43,031 nt of DNA from Priapulus caudatus (lineage: Eukaryota; Priapulida; Priapulimorpha; Priapulimorphida; Priapulidae), in assembly GCF_000485595.1 (NCBI RefSeq), contig NW_014577581.1, positions 79,175 to 122,205 on the forward strand, read 5' to 3'. The first letter of the stretch is position 1. Every line of letters starts with the position of its first letter. The notes beneath the pieces were generated by a model that saw nothing but the letters and a program-made list of their open reading frames with translations, was not told the origin of the DNA and made no database searches. The position numbers were made by a program, and so were the translations under genes. Of this stretch, positions 20,663-33,200 are shown piece after piece.

Positions 20663-21161
20663 GAGATCGTTAGTGATAGTCAAGTGCTAAAGACACGCTG
20701 CACACGAGGCGCGCGACTTTCATGTAGGTGCAAATGTTGAGAAACACGGGAAACGCGCACGCTACTGCGCGACGACACAGTCGGCTAGATAGACACGCTC
20801 TATTGTTTCGCACGATTCGCAACGACGAGGTTCATTCACAGGCGTTGCATTCATTTAGGTTTTATCCAACCAAGTACAACCGCGCTCCAACTAAATAATC
20901 TCGCACATAATATATAGATAGGGTCAAACAATTAAGGATGAAGAGAGACCAAGAGGAAGTGGCAAAGGAAGAAGATGAGAGAGATTGGGTAGACGGCAAA
21001 CTTGACAGATTTTTACTTGACAATTATTCCACTATTTAACTAATGAGATGCTCAGAAGTTAAAGTATCGCATATCATATCTTCATGTTATGACCACATAT
21101 ATATATATATACACATCGGTGTGGTACACGAAGTAGACGTCCTCCGGTAACCATGACAACA
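20663..21161 (-). other. DDX46 3' UTR and intergenic spacer
   Basis: Follows the DDX46 stop codon on the minus strand. I find no AATAAA or ATTAAA close to the stop. An acidic/basic 33-codon plus-strand ORF starts near 20938, but nothing supports it as a gene. Confidence 0.4.
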
Positions 21162-21215
21162 CTACAACACTTTGTAGCGGTTCTTCTGAGCCGGTTGGTA
21201 CTGGTAGGAATTTTG
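21162..21215 (-). CDS. DDX46: DDX46 terminal exon
   Basis: Encodes [17 protein letters not shown] and TAG; vertebrates end QNSYQP...GRYKVL. Acceptor TTTCAG. Confidence 0.96.
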   Translation of the reverse strand, partial: QNSYQYQPAQKNRYKVL

Positions 21216-24200
21216 CTGAAACACGAGAACACGCCAGAATGAGTACAAAACAACACCAAAACCTAACATATAAAAAACATTAGGAAAATGAATAGCTGCA
21301 GCAGAAATAACAAATATGCGACGCCGACACAAATTGGTGCGCATCGTGGATGTATACGATATATTCTATTGATGTATATGTTTGTAATGGTGATTCAGGC
21401 GTATTGGAGTATGTGTCTGGATTGCTATTATATATGGTCAAAATGATTAGGGATGCAGCTGGTTAAGGTACCTTTTGTATTTAAGTTGGGATATGATCGA
21501 GCTACACATGATAAATCACAGGTAGACAGAGGCTTGTAAATGTGTTCACATTCCCTGATTTTAGTGTGGCTTTTTACTCTTGGCGTCGCACTCACAACAC
21601 AATTACACGCATATTGGACGACGAGTTGCGTTCGTGTCCGTCGGTGAACTAATTTAATTGCTTATAGTCACTAAAGTGACTTACCAAGCCACCACTTATC
21701 GCCTCCACTTACATCGCACTTATTGCACGTATATCCACAGCCGCATCCACTTATATCGCCTGTATCCTCACATATTGCAGTAGGACGCTACGCGGCTGGC
21801 TAATAATCAGGCCCCCCTATCACCTTTACGAATATGCACGCCTGTCGCCTATTAACTTTCACTGGCATTAATATAACATCGTTACACTAACGAGCGTGCA
21901 GCGTGCGGTATGGTACGACGACCAGTTGCGTTAGTGACCATCGGTAAACTAGTCATATTTATTAGTCGCTAAAGCGCAGGAAAAAAATGTACTTTTTTTT
22001 CACGGGAGCTCTTTTTCAAGTCTGTGGAAAAAATAGCTCACGTCAAAAATTTGTCGGAGCTATTTTGAGCCTCACGTGAGCGATTTCGGAGGTTTGAAGA
22101 GCGAATCGCTCGTCGCTCCCACTATTTTTTACCCTGCTAAAGCGTTAACGAGCGCGCTCACCAGTCTAACGAGCTCCTCCTTGATGAGACGCGTCACCTC
22201 GGCCTTGGCGACGGCCAGCGAGCGCTCGTTCGTGCTTTCGATGGCCAGATAGAGCTTCCTCTCTGCGGCGGGCGGGTCCTTGTTCGGCAGGCAGTAGGTG
22301 CCTCTCACCGTGATGCCCGCCTCTGAGTACTCACAGATCTGCTCCAACGCCTCCTGTAACCGCGGCGATGAATACAAACATTATTATTATTATTAAATCT
22401 TTATTGCATGTAATTCAGATACAAATACTGACAACGGGTTTTTTCATGGATAAAAAATCTGATAAATGCAATAGTGTTGAGTAGTTCAATTGATGAAATT
22501 TCTGACTGATACAGACAGTACAATACAATGCTATACAACATGAAGAAAAAATATATACAAAAAAAAACTTCAGTATGTTCTGTACTAGTAAAGTGATTAA
22601 GGTAAGTGTTGAGTAGTTAGAATGATGTCTGTCGTGAGTCATGCAACATGAGTCCTAATCAAATCTGATAACTTCGGTCAGCTTTGAGAAATCCTCCTGA
22701 TAGGAGGCGAAACGTCAGCAGTACGTTTTGAATCAACACGGTCGAGTAAAAATTAACCAAGATAGCTCTATTATCTACCAACCGAATGAACTTATTTAAT
22801 GAGTTATGAGTCATAATGTTTAATTGCGGTTACTGACAACAGCGGCCCCTGGTCGCCAGTGCACGTTTACCTTAGGCCTAAGTAACGAGAAATCTACAGG
22901 TAAAAGATGCATGCACTGACCTTAGAGGTTACCCTCCAGCGGCAGGTCTGTGGGAAGTCGTTGATCTCCAACTCCAGCTCGTATCTCTTCAGCGTTTCCG
23001 TCTGCTCCTCAGCCTCCGGCTTCTCCTCCGTCTTCGTGTAGTTGAGCTTCGCGTGAATGCGGTCGGCCATCTGCTGCGCAATCGACTTCGCCTGCGACAC
23101 ACACGGATACGATCGTTACCATAGTTACCACCTCTGCCTCTTCATCGTCTCCTGATCCCAACCATGCCTGCCACATGTGGATACGACCGTTACCATAGTT
23201 ACCACCTCTGCCGCTTCATCGTCTCCTGATCCCAACCATGCCTGCCACACACACACACGGATACGACCGTTACCATAGTTACCACCTCTAACTCCTCCGC
23301 TCCTCTTCTTCATCCCCACCACACCTGCCACCCATTAATACATAAGAGTTGCTATAGTTATGCCCAGTGCATCCTCACCCCCTCCTCATCATAACCTCCT
23401 TTCCTCAGAGACGGTGGGTCCTGCAATGCGTCCCCCGCTCATCATAACCTCCTTTCTCTCCCCCTCCTCCCCTCTCTCCCTCACTCCTTCACTCACAGAG
23501 ACGGTGGGTCCTGCGATGTTCTCCCCCCTCCTCCCCTCCTCTCCCTCTCTCCCTCGCTCCTTCACTCACAGAGACGGGTGGGTCCAGCAATGCATCCCCC
23601 CTCTCATCATAACCTCCTTTCTCTCCCCCTCCTCCCCTCTCTCCCTCACTTCTTCACTCACAGAGACGGTGGGTCCTGCAATGCGTCCCTCACTCAGAGA
23701 TGCCAACACATATTTGAAGCAATCTGTAGTTTCTGGCCATCAAAATAGTAGTTCGAGGGTCACGCAGTGACCCGAGTTTGCTAGGGGGGTCCGGCATGCC
23801 CCCCGGAAAAATTTTTGATTCTGAGATGCAATTTCATACATTCTGAGGGTCAAAAATGACAATAAATTGACAAAAAATGACAATAATTAACAAAAAAATT
23901 GTTTTTTTCGATCACAGTGAAATTCGTAGTTTGATACAAACTCGTCGTAGTGGTGCAAAAGGAATAGAAATTCTTAAAAATACGGATAAATCGTTAGAGT
24001 GCGTTTGCATCTCTGCTACCTATCATAATCTCCTTTCTCTCACCCAACCTCTCCCTCCTCCACTCCTCTCTCCTCATCCTTCTATCCCTCACAGAGACGT
24101 ATGGGTCTTCGATGTTCTCCCCCCTGCCTCCTCCTACATCCTTCTCCCTCACAGAGACGGGTGGTTCCTTGCGAATGTTCTCCCCCTCCTCCCCTCCTCT

Positions 24201-27200
24201 CTCCCTCACTCCTCTCACCACAGAGACGGATGGGTCCTCGCAATGCATCCCCATCACTCACATAACTCCTTTCTCCTCCTCCTCTCCTCTCTCCCTCACC
24301 GCGATCATCTCGACAGGGACTGGTGGCCGTCCTGGCAATGATCCCCCGCTTCATCCTAATCCTTTCTCTCCCCTCCTCTCCCTCTCTCCCTCACTCCTTC
24401 ACTCACAGAGACGGTGGGTCCTGCAATGCATCCCCCCACTCATCCTAACCTCCTTTCTCCCCACCTCCTCCCCTCCTCTCTCCCTCACTCGTTCACTCAC
24501 AGAGACGGTGGGTCCCTGCGGATGCGTCCCCCTCCTCCCCTCTCCTGTCCTCCTCTCCTCACTCCTTCATCCTCACAGAGACGGTGACGGGATTCACTGC
24601 GATGTTCGCCCCCAATCCTCCCCTCCCTCTCTCCTCCTTCTTCCACTTCACAGAGACGGTGGGTCCGCCAATGCATCCCCACTATCAATAACTCCCTTTT
24701 TCCAACCCTCCTCCCATCCTCTCTTCCCTCACATCGTTCACTCACAGAAGACGGCGGTCCCGCGATGCGTCCCCCCTCCTCCTCCTCCTCCTGTCCCTCT
24801 CTCCCTCACTCCGTTCACTCAAGAGACGGTGGGCCGCAATGCGTCCCCCTCCTCCCTCCTCCTGTCCGCTCACTCTTTCATCACAGGACGGATGGTCGCT
24901 GCTATGCGTCCCCATTCACGCCGATAGCTATGCTGCTGCCGTCATGTCCTAGGGCTGGTTCACGCGAGGTTCTTTTCCATGTGATGCGCGTTGCCATGCG
25001 CTTCGCCATCTCCAAGCTTCTTGCTGGTCGCCGAGGTGCAACAACAATGACAGGCATGAGAAACAGGGGCCCAGTTGTCAGAAACAAGAGCCGCAGCAGC
25101 GTCGTGGGCTCATCTGAGGTCTTTGCTACGGGTTATAAACTACATTTAAGTCGGTGCGTCAGTGACACCTTTTGTTACGGCGCAGATATGCAGATACGCA
25201 GTGCTTTACACATCATTTTTAGCACCTTCTGCATACCTCCCAAATCCCATTGGTTGATACAAATCGCGTGCCTGAAACTCCTGTTTCATGGTGCATTGTG
25301 ACCCTAACCCTAACCCTATTAAAAAATATAGATAAATTAATTGTTGTACAAATTATTTGTTGTTATGAAATTGTTGTAAAAATTATTTGTTGTTATGAAA
25401 TTGTTGTAAAAATTATTTGTTGTTATGAAAAATTAATTGTTGTAAATAAATCATGTAAATATTTTCCTTAATTGGAAAGAAATAGTTAAATGGATAAAGA
25501 TAAATACAGAAAACAGGTAAATAATAAAAAATCTGATGGGATTCGATCCAAGGACCTTTGAGCCGTAATCCTGTGCTGTAGCCGTTTGGCTATCAGGGCA
25601 TATTGGGTTTCCAGATTATGGATGTGCCATGAATATGAGAACACTGTCTTGAGGGTCAAAAGGTTATCCGACACTTACTCTTCGCATCAATAAAGCCATA
25701 AAAATGTTAGGTCAATGCTGAAACAAAAAAGTTTTCCAATGTCCTCAGAAAATGTCTAAAATCTGCCCTGTGCCCTATTGACCTTTGACCTTCGACTTTC
25801 AAATCCGTACGTCGAGCCGTTTCGATTTGTGCCCAACTGTTGACGCACGCACGGACGGACGGACGGCCGGACGCACGCTCATGCGATTCTACAAGCTGCA
25901 TCCGACTATGTCGTATGTCAGATGAGCTAACAAAATTAGTCTTAACATTAGTCTTAACACTAAAATTTTTTCGTAGACCGTCGACAGCACTTTGTTTCGT
26001 ATTCTTACGAGGAAATCTGCTACGATTTTTCATTCAGGTAACTTCGCAGCGTTTCTGTCGACGGTGTCGAACGAAGAGAAAAAGTTAATGCTGCTAAGAC
26101 TAATGTTAAGACTAATTTTGTTTCTAACAACAGGACCCAGGTTGAGATGTTTTTGGAGGAAACATTTCAATTCGTGCCTTCGGTTTGCGTCGCACACTGT
26201 CCTGCTAGGGGGGTCTGGCGCCATGGCCCCAGGAAATGTTGGAGTGTTGAGTGGAAATTTGGAAGTGCAGATAGGCCATTTCCATGCATCCTGGTGGAAA
26301 TTGTAAGTCTATGCTGTTCTTAGTAAAAGACCAATTTCATGACTAACGATTCAAAGTCTTGTCATTTTCTATGAACCGTTGTCACAGAGTTTCCGTACCT
26401 GTAAGAATTAGGTAAAAACCCTTTACATTACATGGTATTTATCTGGAGTTCCGTTACTTGTGTGTGAAATTTGACATACTTTTCCTAACATGAGGTTTAT
26501 ATTAAAAATGGCATCCATTTTGACAAGAAAAATACACCTTACTCCCCCTCAAATTTTTATTAGTTTTTTTTGCATCGATCTCAAGAATGACCAAAATGAG
26601 GCAATCCGCGAATCCGCGAGAAATTCTCATGCCTGTGTATAGCAGCGCTGGCTGGTTCGGCGAATATTCACGTCCATGGTGACAGGTGCTTACCGGACGG
26701 CTGGGCAGGTGGCGCCACCGTGACTCCTGACTGCGAGTTCTGGTTTTTGACGGTGACGGTGATGTCTTTGACAGTCTTCTTGCTAGCGAACATGTCCTCA
26801 ATCTGCTGGTCGATCTGAAACACATGAGAAAACAAGTGAACGTCACAGAAATAAGCGAGCGCCGAGCGCTAGATGGCGCTGCCGTCGCTGAAACCCGTCT
26901 TTCACGTTGCCACAGCTAAGTTGATTTCACGGACAGATTTATTATATTAATGGTAACTTGGCACATGTAGTATAATATAATTTTTGGGTGCCCTACTGGG
27001 CTACTGGCCTAGTGGGCTAGTGAAGAGATTCACAGTTTTCACTGGCGGGTGGCACCACATACAAGGCTCTCTTCTTGGCACCGTAGTACCAACCATGTTT
27101 TCATGTCGCCGCTTATATACAGGGATGAGATCGGAGAATTTAATTTTCAGCTGAAATTGAAATTAGCAAACAGAGGAGCGAGCAATGCGAGGACCGTAGG

Positions 27201-30200
27201 TCATCGCCATGCTAGGGGGCTCCGGGGGCATGCTCCCCCTAAATTTTTTTAAAAGAATGGTGCAATTTGGTGCATTCTAAGCTATTCTGTACACATTATA
27301 GGAGACTCTTGAATCACTTTTTCAAGTTGTCAAAAGGAACAAACGAACTATGAATAGGAAATCAGGGGGCTGAAAATAGGGCAAGTTTTTTTATTAAATG
27401 TCTAGACATAATGATATTTTTCTGTTACCACCCCTCGCTTGCATTGTTTTACTCAGACATAAGCTGCCTTGCTGCGACGAGATTTGAATGAAAAAAACAC
27501 AAGCAACAATCGTTGAAATGAACAATCAGTGCATAGTTCCTGCAGCACAACATGCAACCAACAGCAACATGTTGGAAACCCGGCCCCCAAAGGGCCAGGC
27601 ATGGTCGTTTACGTGAAGTCAGCTAGCCTCAAATGTTCGGCCCCTCTACTGCAGGGCCTGTGAACGAGGTGATTTTTCCTTTTTGCTGGTCCACCACAAA
27701 ACAATTACCACTGTATACTTCGCTGCCAGTTCTAACTGTCCCTACACCTCCTAACAGGCTACAGTTCAGGTGGCGGCGCTCGTATTTTGAGGTTATAAAT
27801 TTAAATGTTTTTTCATGTTAACCGCCCCCCCATTTTTCCTGCACGAATTAGACGTTTTTTTCCCACAAATCGACCCCCTGGGAACTGGTCCCAAATCCCG
27901 CGGATTTTCCCCGCGGATTCTGGCGGCGAAAATCTCATCCCTGTATATAAGATGTGCATGATATTGGAGCAGTAACATCATTAAAGACAGAGCAAAGGTT
28001 CACACAAACGACTATAGGTGGCGCCTACATCGACTGCGTCCTCCTCGTCGGAATCCTGCAGGCCGAGAGCAGCCTTCTGCAGTTTCTTCCTCTCTGTCGC
28101 CATCTGGTGTTCGGTTTCCCGTCCATTTAGCCATTGGCGCGCCGAACAAGCACTTCACCGCTACTTTGAAAACGCCCGCCCCCCCCCCCCTCTTCTTTCC
28201 TTCCTGCAAGGTCAAGTGATGCGCTGGATTAACACATGTACTGCCAAACACACGCATACACATACATGCCCAGGGGTAGAAATGTAGACGTAATACACAA
28301 TTACACACACACACACACACACACATGTACATGTGTACGCAAAAAAATATGTCGTTTTTCGGCATGTTAGTTCTATCCCTAAGGCTAGGTGGGTGAGGAA
28401 TGACAACTTCTTCGTCGCTTAGTACAGCAACAATTTTTTCATAAGTTATTATGTGCAATTCCAAAAATAACTAGAGCACTCGGAGAGCACAGACCTCCGC
28501 CAAGGCAGCTCAATTATCTCACTGTGAAAATTTTTATTAATTAATTAATTAAATAATATAATTGGGATCAGGAATCAACCAACCAAAAAATTGTAAATCA
28601 AATTTTAGTTAGCCGCCATTTCTGACTTATCTGAAATTTAATGACAACTCCGTCGCATAACTTTTTTTTCAGTTAGGCTGTAGCACGCACAAACCAAACA
28701 AACCACAACGCCGGTGAAAACATAACCTCCTGCCTAACGCCCTTGGCGGAGGTAAAATTACAAGTCCCGCCAGCTTACTAACCAATTTTACATAACTCAA
28801 ACGTCCCGCTTGCAATTTTTTTTGTAATCAATTTTGCGGCGCGCACAGTGAAAATTAAAATGGAAAATTCAATGCGAAAAAGTAACACACGCTCACAGAA
28901 CAAAGACATAATCGAAGCGAAATTTATAAAGCCGCCAGGGGTCGCGGAAATAACGCGAGTCGCGAAGTCAAATACTCCTGATTTACTTGTTTGACCTCCT
29001 CTGATTTTGAGCATATGGCAGAAAGGAAGTAAAGCGTGTGAAACTCCCTGAAAAAATTCTTGCTATACTACTAGTTTGTGTTTGTAAGCCAGCGGCCCTC
29101 GGCGGAAAATTGCCGATTTTTTTGCCCAGCGATTTTGTCCCCAAAGATAAAATTTGGCAGACGTTTTGCAACCACATGAATCCTTAATTAAAGTGTCCAA
29201 TTGACACTTTGTAAACTCACCACAAAAAAAGGACACAAATGCGTGAGTGAAGAAGAAAGTTTCAGTTTTTAATTGAGGCAACCATCGACCCTACATGTAT
29301 GGGAAACGAAAGAATATATATTGGGAGAACTCCATTAAATATATCTGGATAATTATTATTGGTGTAATTTTTTTTATGTGCAAATTAAATGTTTGAGATG
29401 TGCAAGTCCCTGAGATGTGGCGAGTGGATGGCGTTACAGCCCTAAATTGAATCGCCATTGTAATATCGTTTTTTAGTAATTATTCCAGATTTTAGGCACT
29501 GCCCGCCTAAAAGCCGAGCTTATTTCCAACGTAGCTGCCTATATACCACGTGAACAAATGGTGTGTTTTTCCCTGCCCATAAACACAACTTTTGTCAAAG
29601 TTAATTTGGTTTGGCATGGAAAATTGTTTAGCTTCCTATGATTTTTTTTCCCCTGGCGTAAACCACAGCGGTTGGGGCCCGCCCAATCTGTATATCGGGG
29701 GCAATAATAATTTTAAATAAACCAAAATAAAATTCAAATTTGTGAGGCGGTAAGATGCGCCTATACCCGCCTTTGATTGTTCCCTTAGCGGATGCCGAGT
29801 TTGAAATAAAAAGGGTTTTTATGATGCGCTCCGACAAGTGAAATTTGTAAAACTTTTAAGCTCTTAATATAGAGCGCCGTTTTTTAATCGGCAGGGTGGA
29901 AAGCGGAAATACCGCAATTTTGGCGCATTACAAGATTTTATTGTCCAATGAACCTCTGTAAAAGCGAACGCAGACGAGTGGTGGACAGCCAACAGATCTG
30001 GGTTTGTTTTAATCTTGGCGTGTCCTATATAGAATATGCTTTAAATATTGGGCAAAACGGCTACCTAACTTTTTGCATAATTTTTTTTTTTTTTTAAATA
30101 TCAATAACGGCCCTAGCCTTATTCATTCAATGCCCAAAAATAAGGGCAAAATCCGTTTGTACCTGAACTGACTAATGCGCAAATTCCGCCATTTTTTTGG

Positions 30201-33200
30201 AAAAAATTGCCGTAGGCTTTCGAAAAGTAACGTCGCCTGGGCCCGGCCCTCCAAAATAGGACGTTACATATTGGAAACAATAGCAGTTAACAACTTATAC
30301 CCGAATTTCCAGAACATAGTGGGGTCAAACGGTTCCTGAAAGTTTTATTCGTGAACCAGTTAAGCCAAATGTTGAAACTGGAGCGGACGCGACGTAAAGC
30401 CGGACCCGACGATCCATGGCAAATAAGGCTTTCAGGCGCTTGGAGCTGTCAAGGTTGAGCTGAATAAGGCACAGCGCGTTATTTGTTAATATCTTTAGTT
30501 TTTGAAAGCTTCCAGACCTAAGCCTCTTTTTGAGGGCAGGGAGTCCATTGGACTCCCTTGTTCAAAAGTTAATTTCTACCCTTAATTTCTAACCGGCGAG
30601 CGTGGCGAAACCTCACCGACTTCATCCTGTCCTTGTAGGTCGAGGACATCTCCATGAGTTCATCCGGCATGGGTGCGCCGGATAACTCGAGCGCTCTCAG
30701 GATATCTCCGACGTATCGTTCCTGGTCCGGAGTGATGAACGTGTAGGCCGAGCCCTTGTTGCCAGCCCGGCCCGTCCGCCTAGACGCAGAGAACGAGAAC
30801 ACGTGTTAAGCGAATCTCCGAAGCAGAACAATGTAGTACACGTCGAATAGAATTTTGAATGCCGAGATGAAAAACAAGAGTATGTGTTTAAATGAAATTT
30901 TGACATGAAATACAAGTACGTGTTGAGCAAAATTTGGACGCAAAACAATAGCGTGTACCGATCAATGTGTATATTTGTATTGTTAAATATATAGTTAACA
31001 TAGCTCGCATGTGTTTAAGGGTGCAGTACGTTAATGTTGCAATGAATGAGCACATCGACATCAGTAATGCATTGATGTTAATGCAGTAATGCAGTAATGC
31101 ATTGATGTTAATGCAGTAATGCAGTAATGCAGTTATACAGAGTGCTCGGTGGTCCAGTGGTTAGGCCACGTATATTGTCCACCTCTCACTCCAAGGCTGA
31201 GTTCAAACCCCGGCCGGTGCAGTGAATTTTCTCAAGGTGTAAAAACCTGGCTTTCAACATTGGAGACTGTGAATCTCCCGTGGCTCGGATGACCAAGTAA
31301 AATGGTTGACCCGTCTCCAGTAATATTAAGGGCGGCTTTTAACAGACGGTGAGGAGCTTGCTAGCTCATGTTATATCTGTTACAAATGTACGGTTTTTAA
31401 ATTAATAAAATTTTATTATTATTAATGCGTGGTCTGTGCGTGCACTCACCCACATCGGTGGACGTAATCCTCATAGTGATTCGGACAATCGTAATTCACC
31501 ACCAGCACTAGTTGCTTCACGTCCAAGCCACGCGCTGCGACAGACGTCGCCACCTAGCAGGAAAGAAAGACAACAAACGTTAAAGAGCTGACCACAAAGC
31601 GGAATTCCAAACCGACCTGCCAGTATGCACTCGATCGCACATATAACACAAGGATTACCTAAGAAATAAATCATCAATTATTAACAAATTAATTACGTGA
31701 ATCTTCTAGGCCTTCCCCCCTGGCCCTACCAAACATTTTCGACGTCATCTTTTTATGATGTACCACCAAGGGTTGCCACATTCTTCCCCCAGCCATCACA
31801 GATACAGAAAGTGGATTACCACACACTCACCAACAGGCTGATGTTTCCATTCTTGAAGTCAATGATGGTGCTGTCTCGGTCGAACTGGTCGATGCCACCA
31901 TGCAGGGACAAGCATGGGTACGAAGCTTTCATTAGGTCCTTCAGCAGAATATCTATAGAGATATTCATGTCGCGTCAATTAAACGAATTATTTCATAAAT
32001 AACTGCACAATCGAAGAAACAGTATAGTGAAATATAGTCCCATATAATAGCAAACATGTTACCGATTACTTCAGTGTCAAAATTACCATGGGTTTATGCT
32101 GTTATGATATATAAAATAGCAAATAATGCAGCCACATTCTTTCATATAGTGATAATTCCACCAGCGGCAACCACCAGATAAAAGTGCATTTCATTGAGCA
32201 AAGAAATGGTTCTAGACTGGTACAGTATCTCTTTTGCTGAATTCGAGTTAATGTGTAAAGGCACAGGGACAGGGTCTCGCGAGAAACAAGTGGCATCATC
32301 ACGTAACCGCATCAACACGATGTAAACAAACCGATTTCAATCTTGAATTTTTGTGTGAAAATAACGATGTACGAGTGTTCTGAGACATGTTAGCATTACT
32401 TTAGACACTTGCTGTTATGTGAGCAATACCAGTAAATATTGTAGTGGACAGAAAGATATGAGAACAGTGAAGATGACCGTTTGAAATAATTACTTTAACA
32501 CCAGGAGATGGCGCCACCGTGCAGGCACAGACATGGGTAAGCTCAAATTTTATGGGATTTGCTAGAACACGGGCGTCGAAGGAGGGTAACGTGATGTGGC
32601 TGCACTTGTGTTAGGATTAGGGTTAGGGTCAAGGTTAGGGTTAGGGTTAGAGTTAGGATTAGGTTTAGGGTTAGGGAAATAAGGCCATGTCTAGCCTGGA
32701 AGTATGACTGTGGAATCTTTCTATGGAAGATTTGGACTTTGAAGCGTACGAAGTGACTAGTGCTGCCACGTAACGGCACCCTCCTTCGACGCCCATGTTC
32801 AAGCAACACCCAAATTTAATTAGGTACTTCAGCAGAATCTCCATAGATATCCATGTTATGTTAACTAACAACAGAAGATGGCGCCACTGTTCAGGGAGAG
32901 GCACGAGTGCACATAGAAATTAGGCAGAGCAGAATAACAGTACATAAAGGATTTATACACCTAACATTATACACCTTTGGGACATGATCCTATTACCCAA
33001 ATCAAGTCATTTTTAAATGATAGCTGAGGAAAGTTTGCTGAAGCAGTCTGATGTGGACACACACCTGTACAAACTGCATGCAGTGCCCCTTCGTACACTC
33101 AGGATACCACTGCCACAATGCTAGCACTATTTTTAAAGTGGGCGGAGCTCCGGGGAAATCCAGCGAATGGAGATTCGAAAACAGCGTATGATTTGAAAGA

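Noticed and set aside
20938-21040. 33-codon charged ORF (MKRDQEEVAKEEDERDW...)
   Set aside because: Too short, no splice context, located just past the DDX46 stop codon on the other strand; no family recognised.
24112-24927. 271-codon plus-strand ORF, Pro/Ser/Leu-rich
   Set aside because: Antisense of the DDX46 donor-bearing array; CT-rich repeats have few stop codons.
25520-25600. Functional tRNA gene on the minus strand
   Set aside because: A- and B-box words are present, but anticodon and acceptor stems do not pair properly; kept only as a SINE head.
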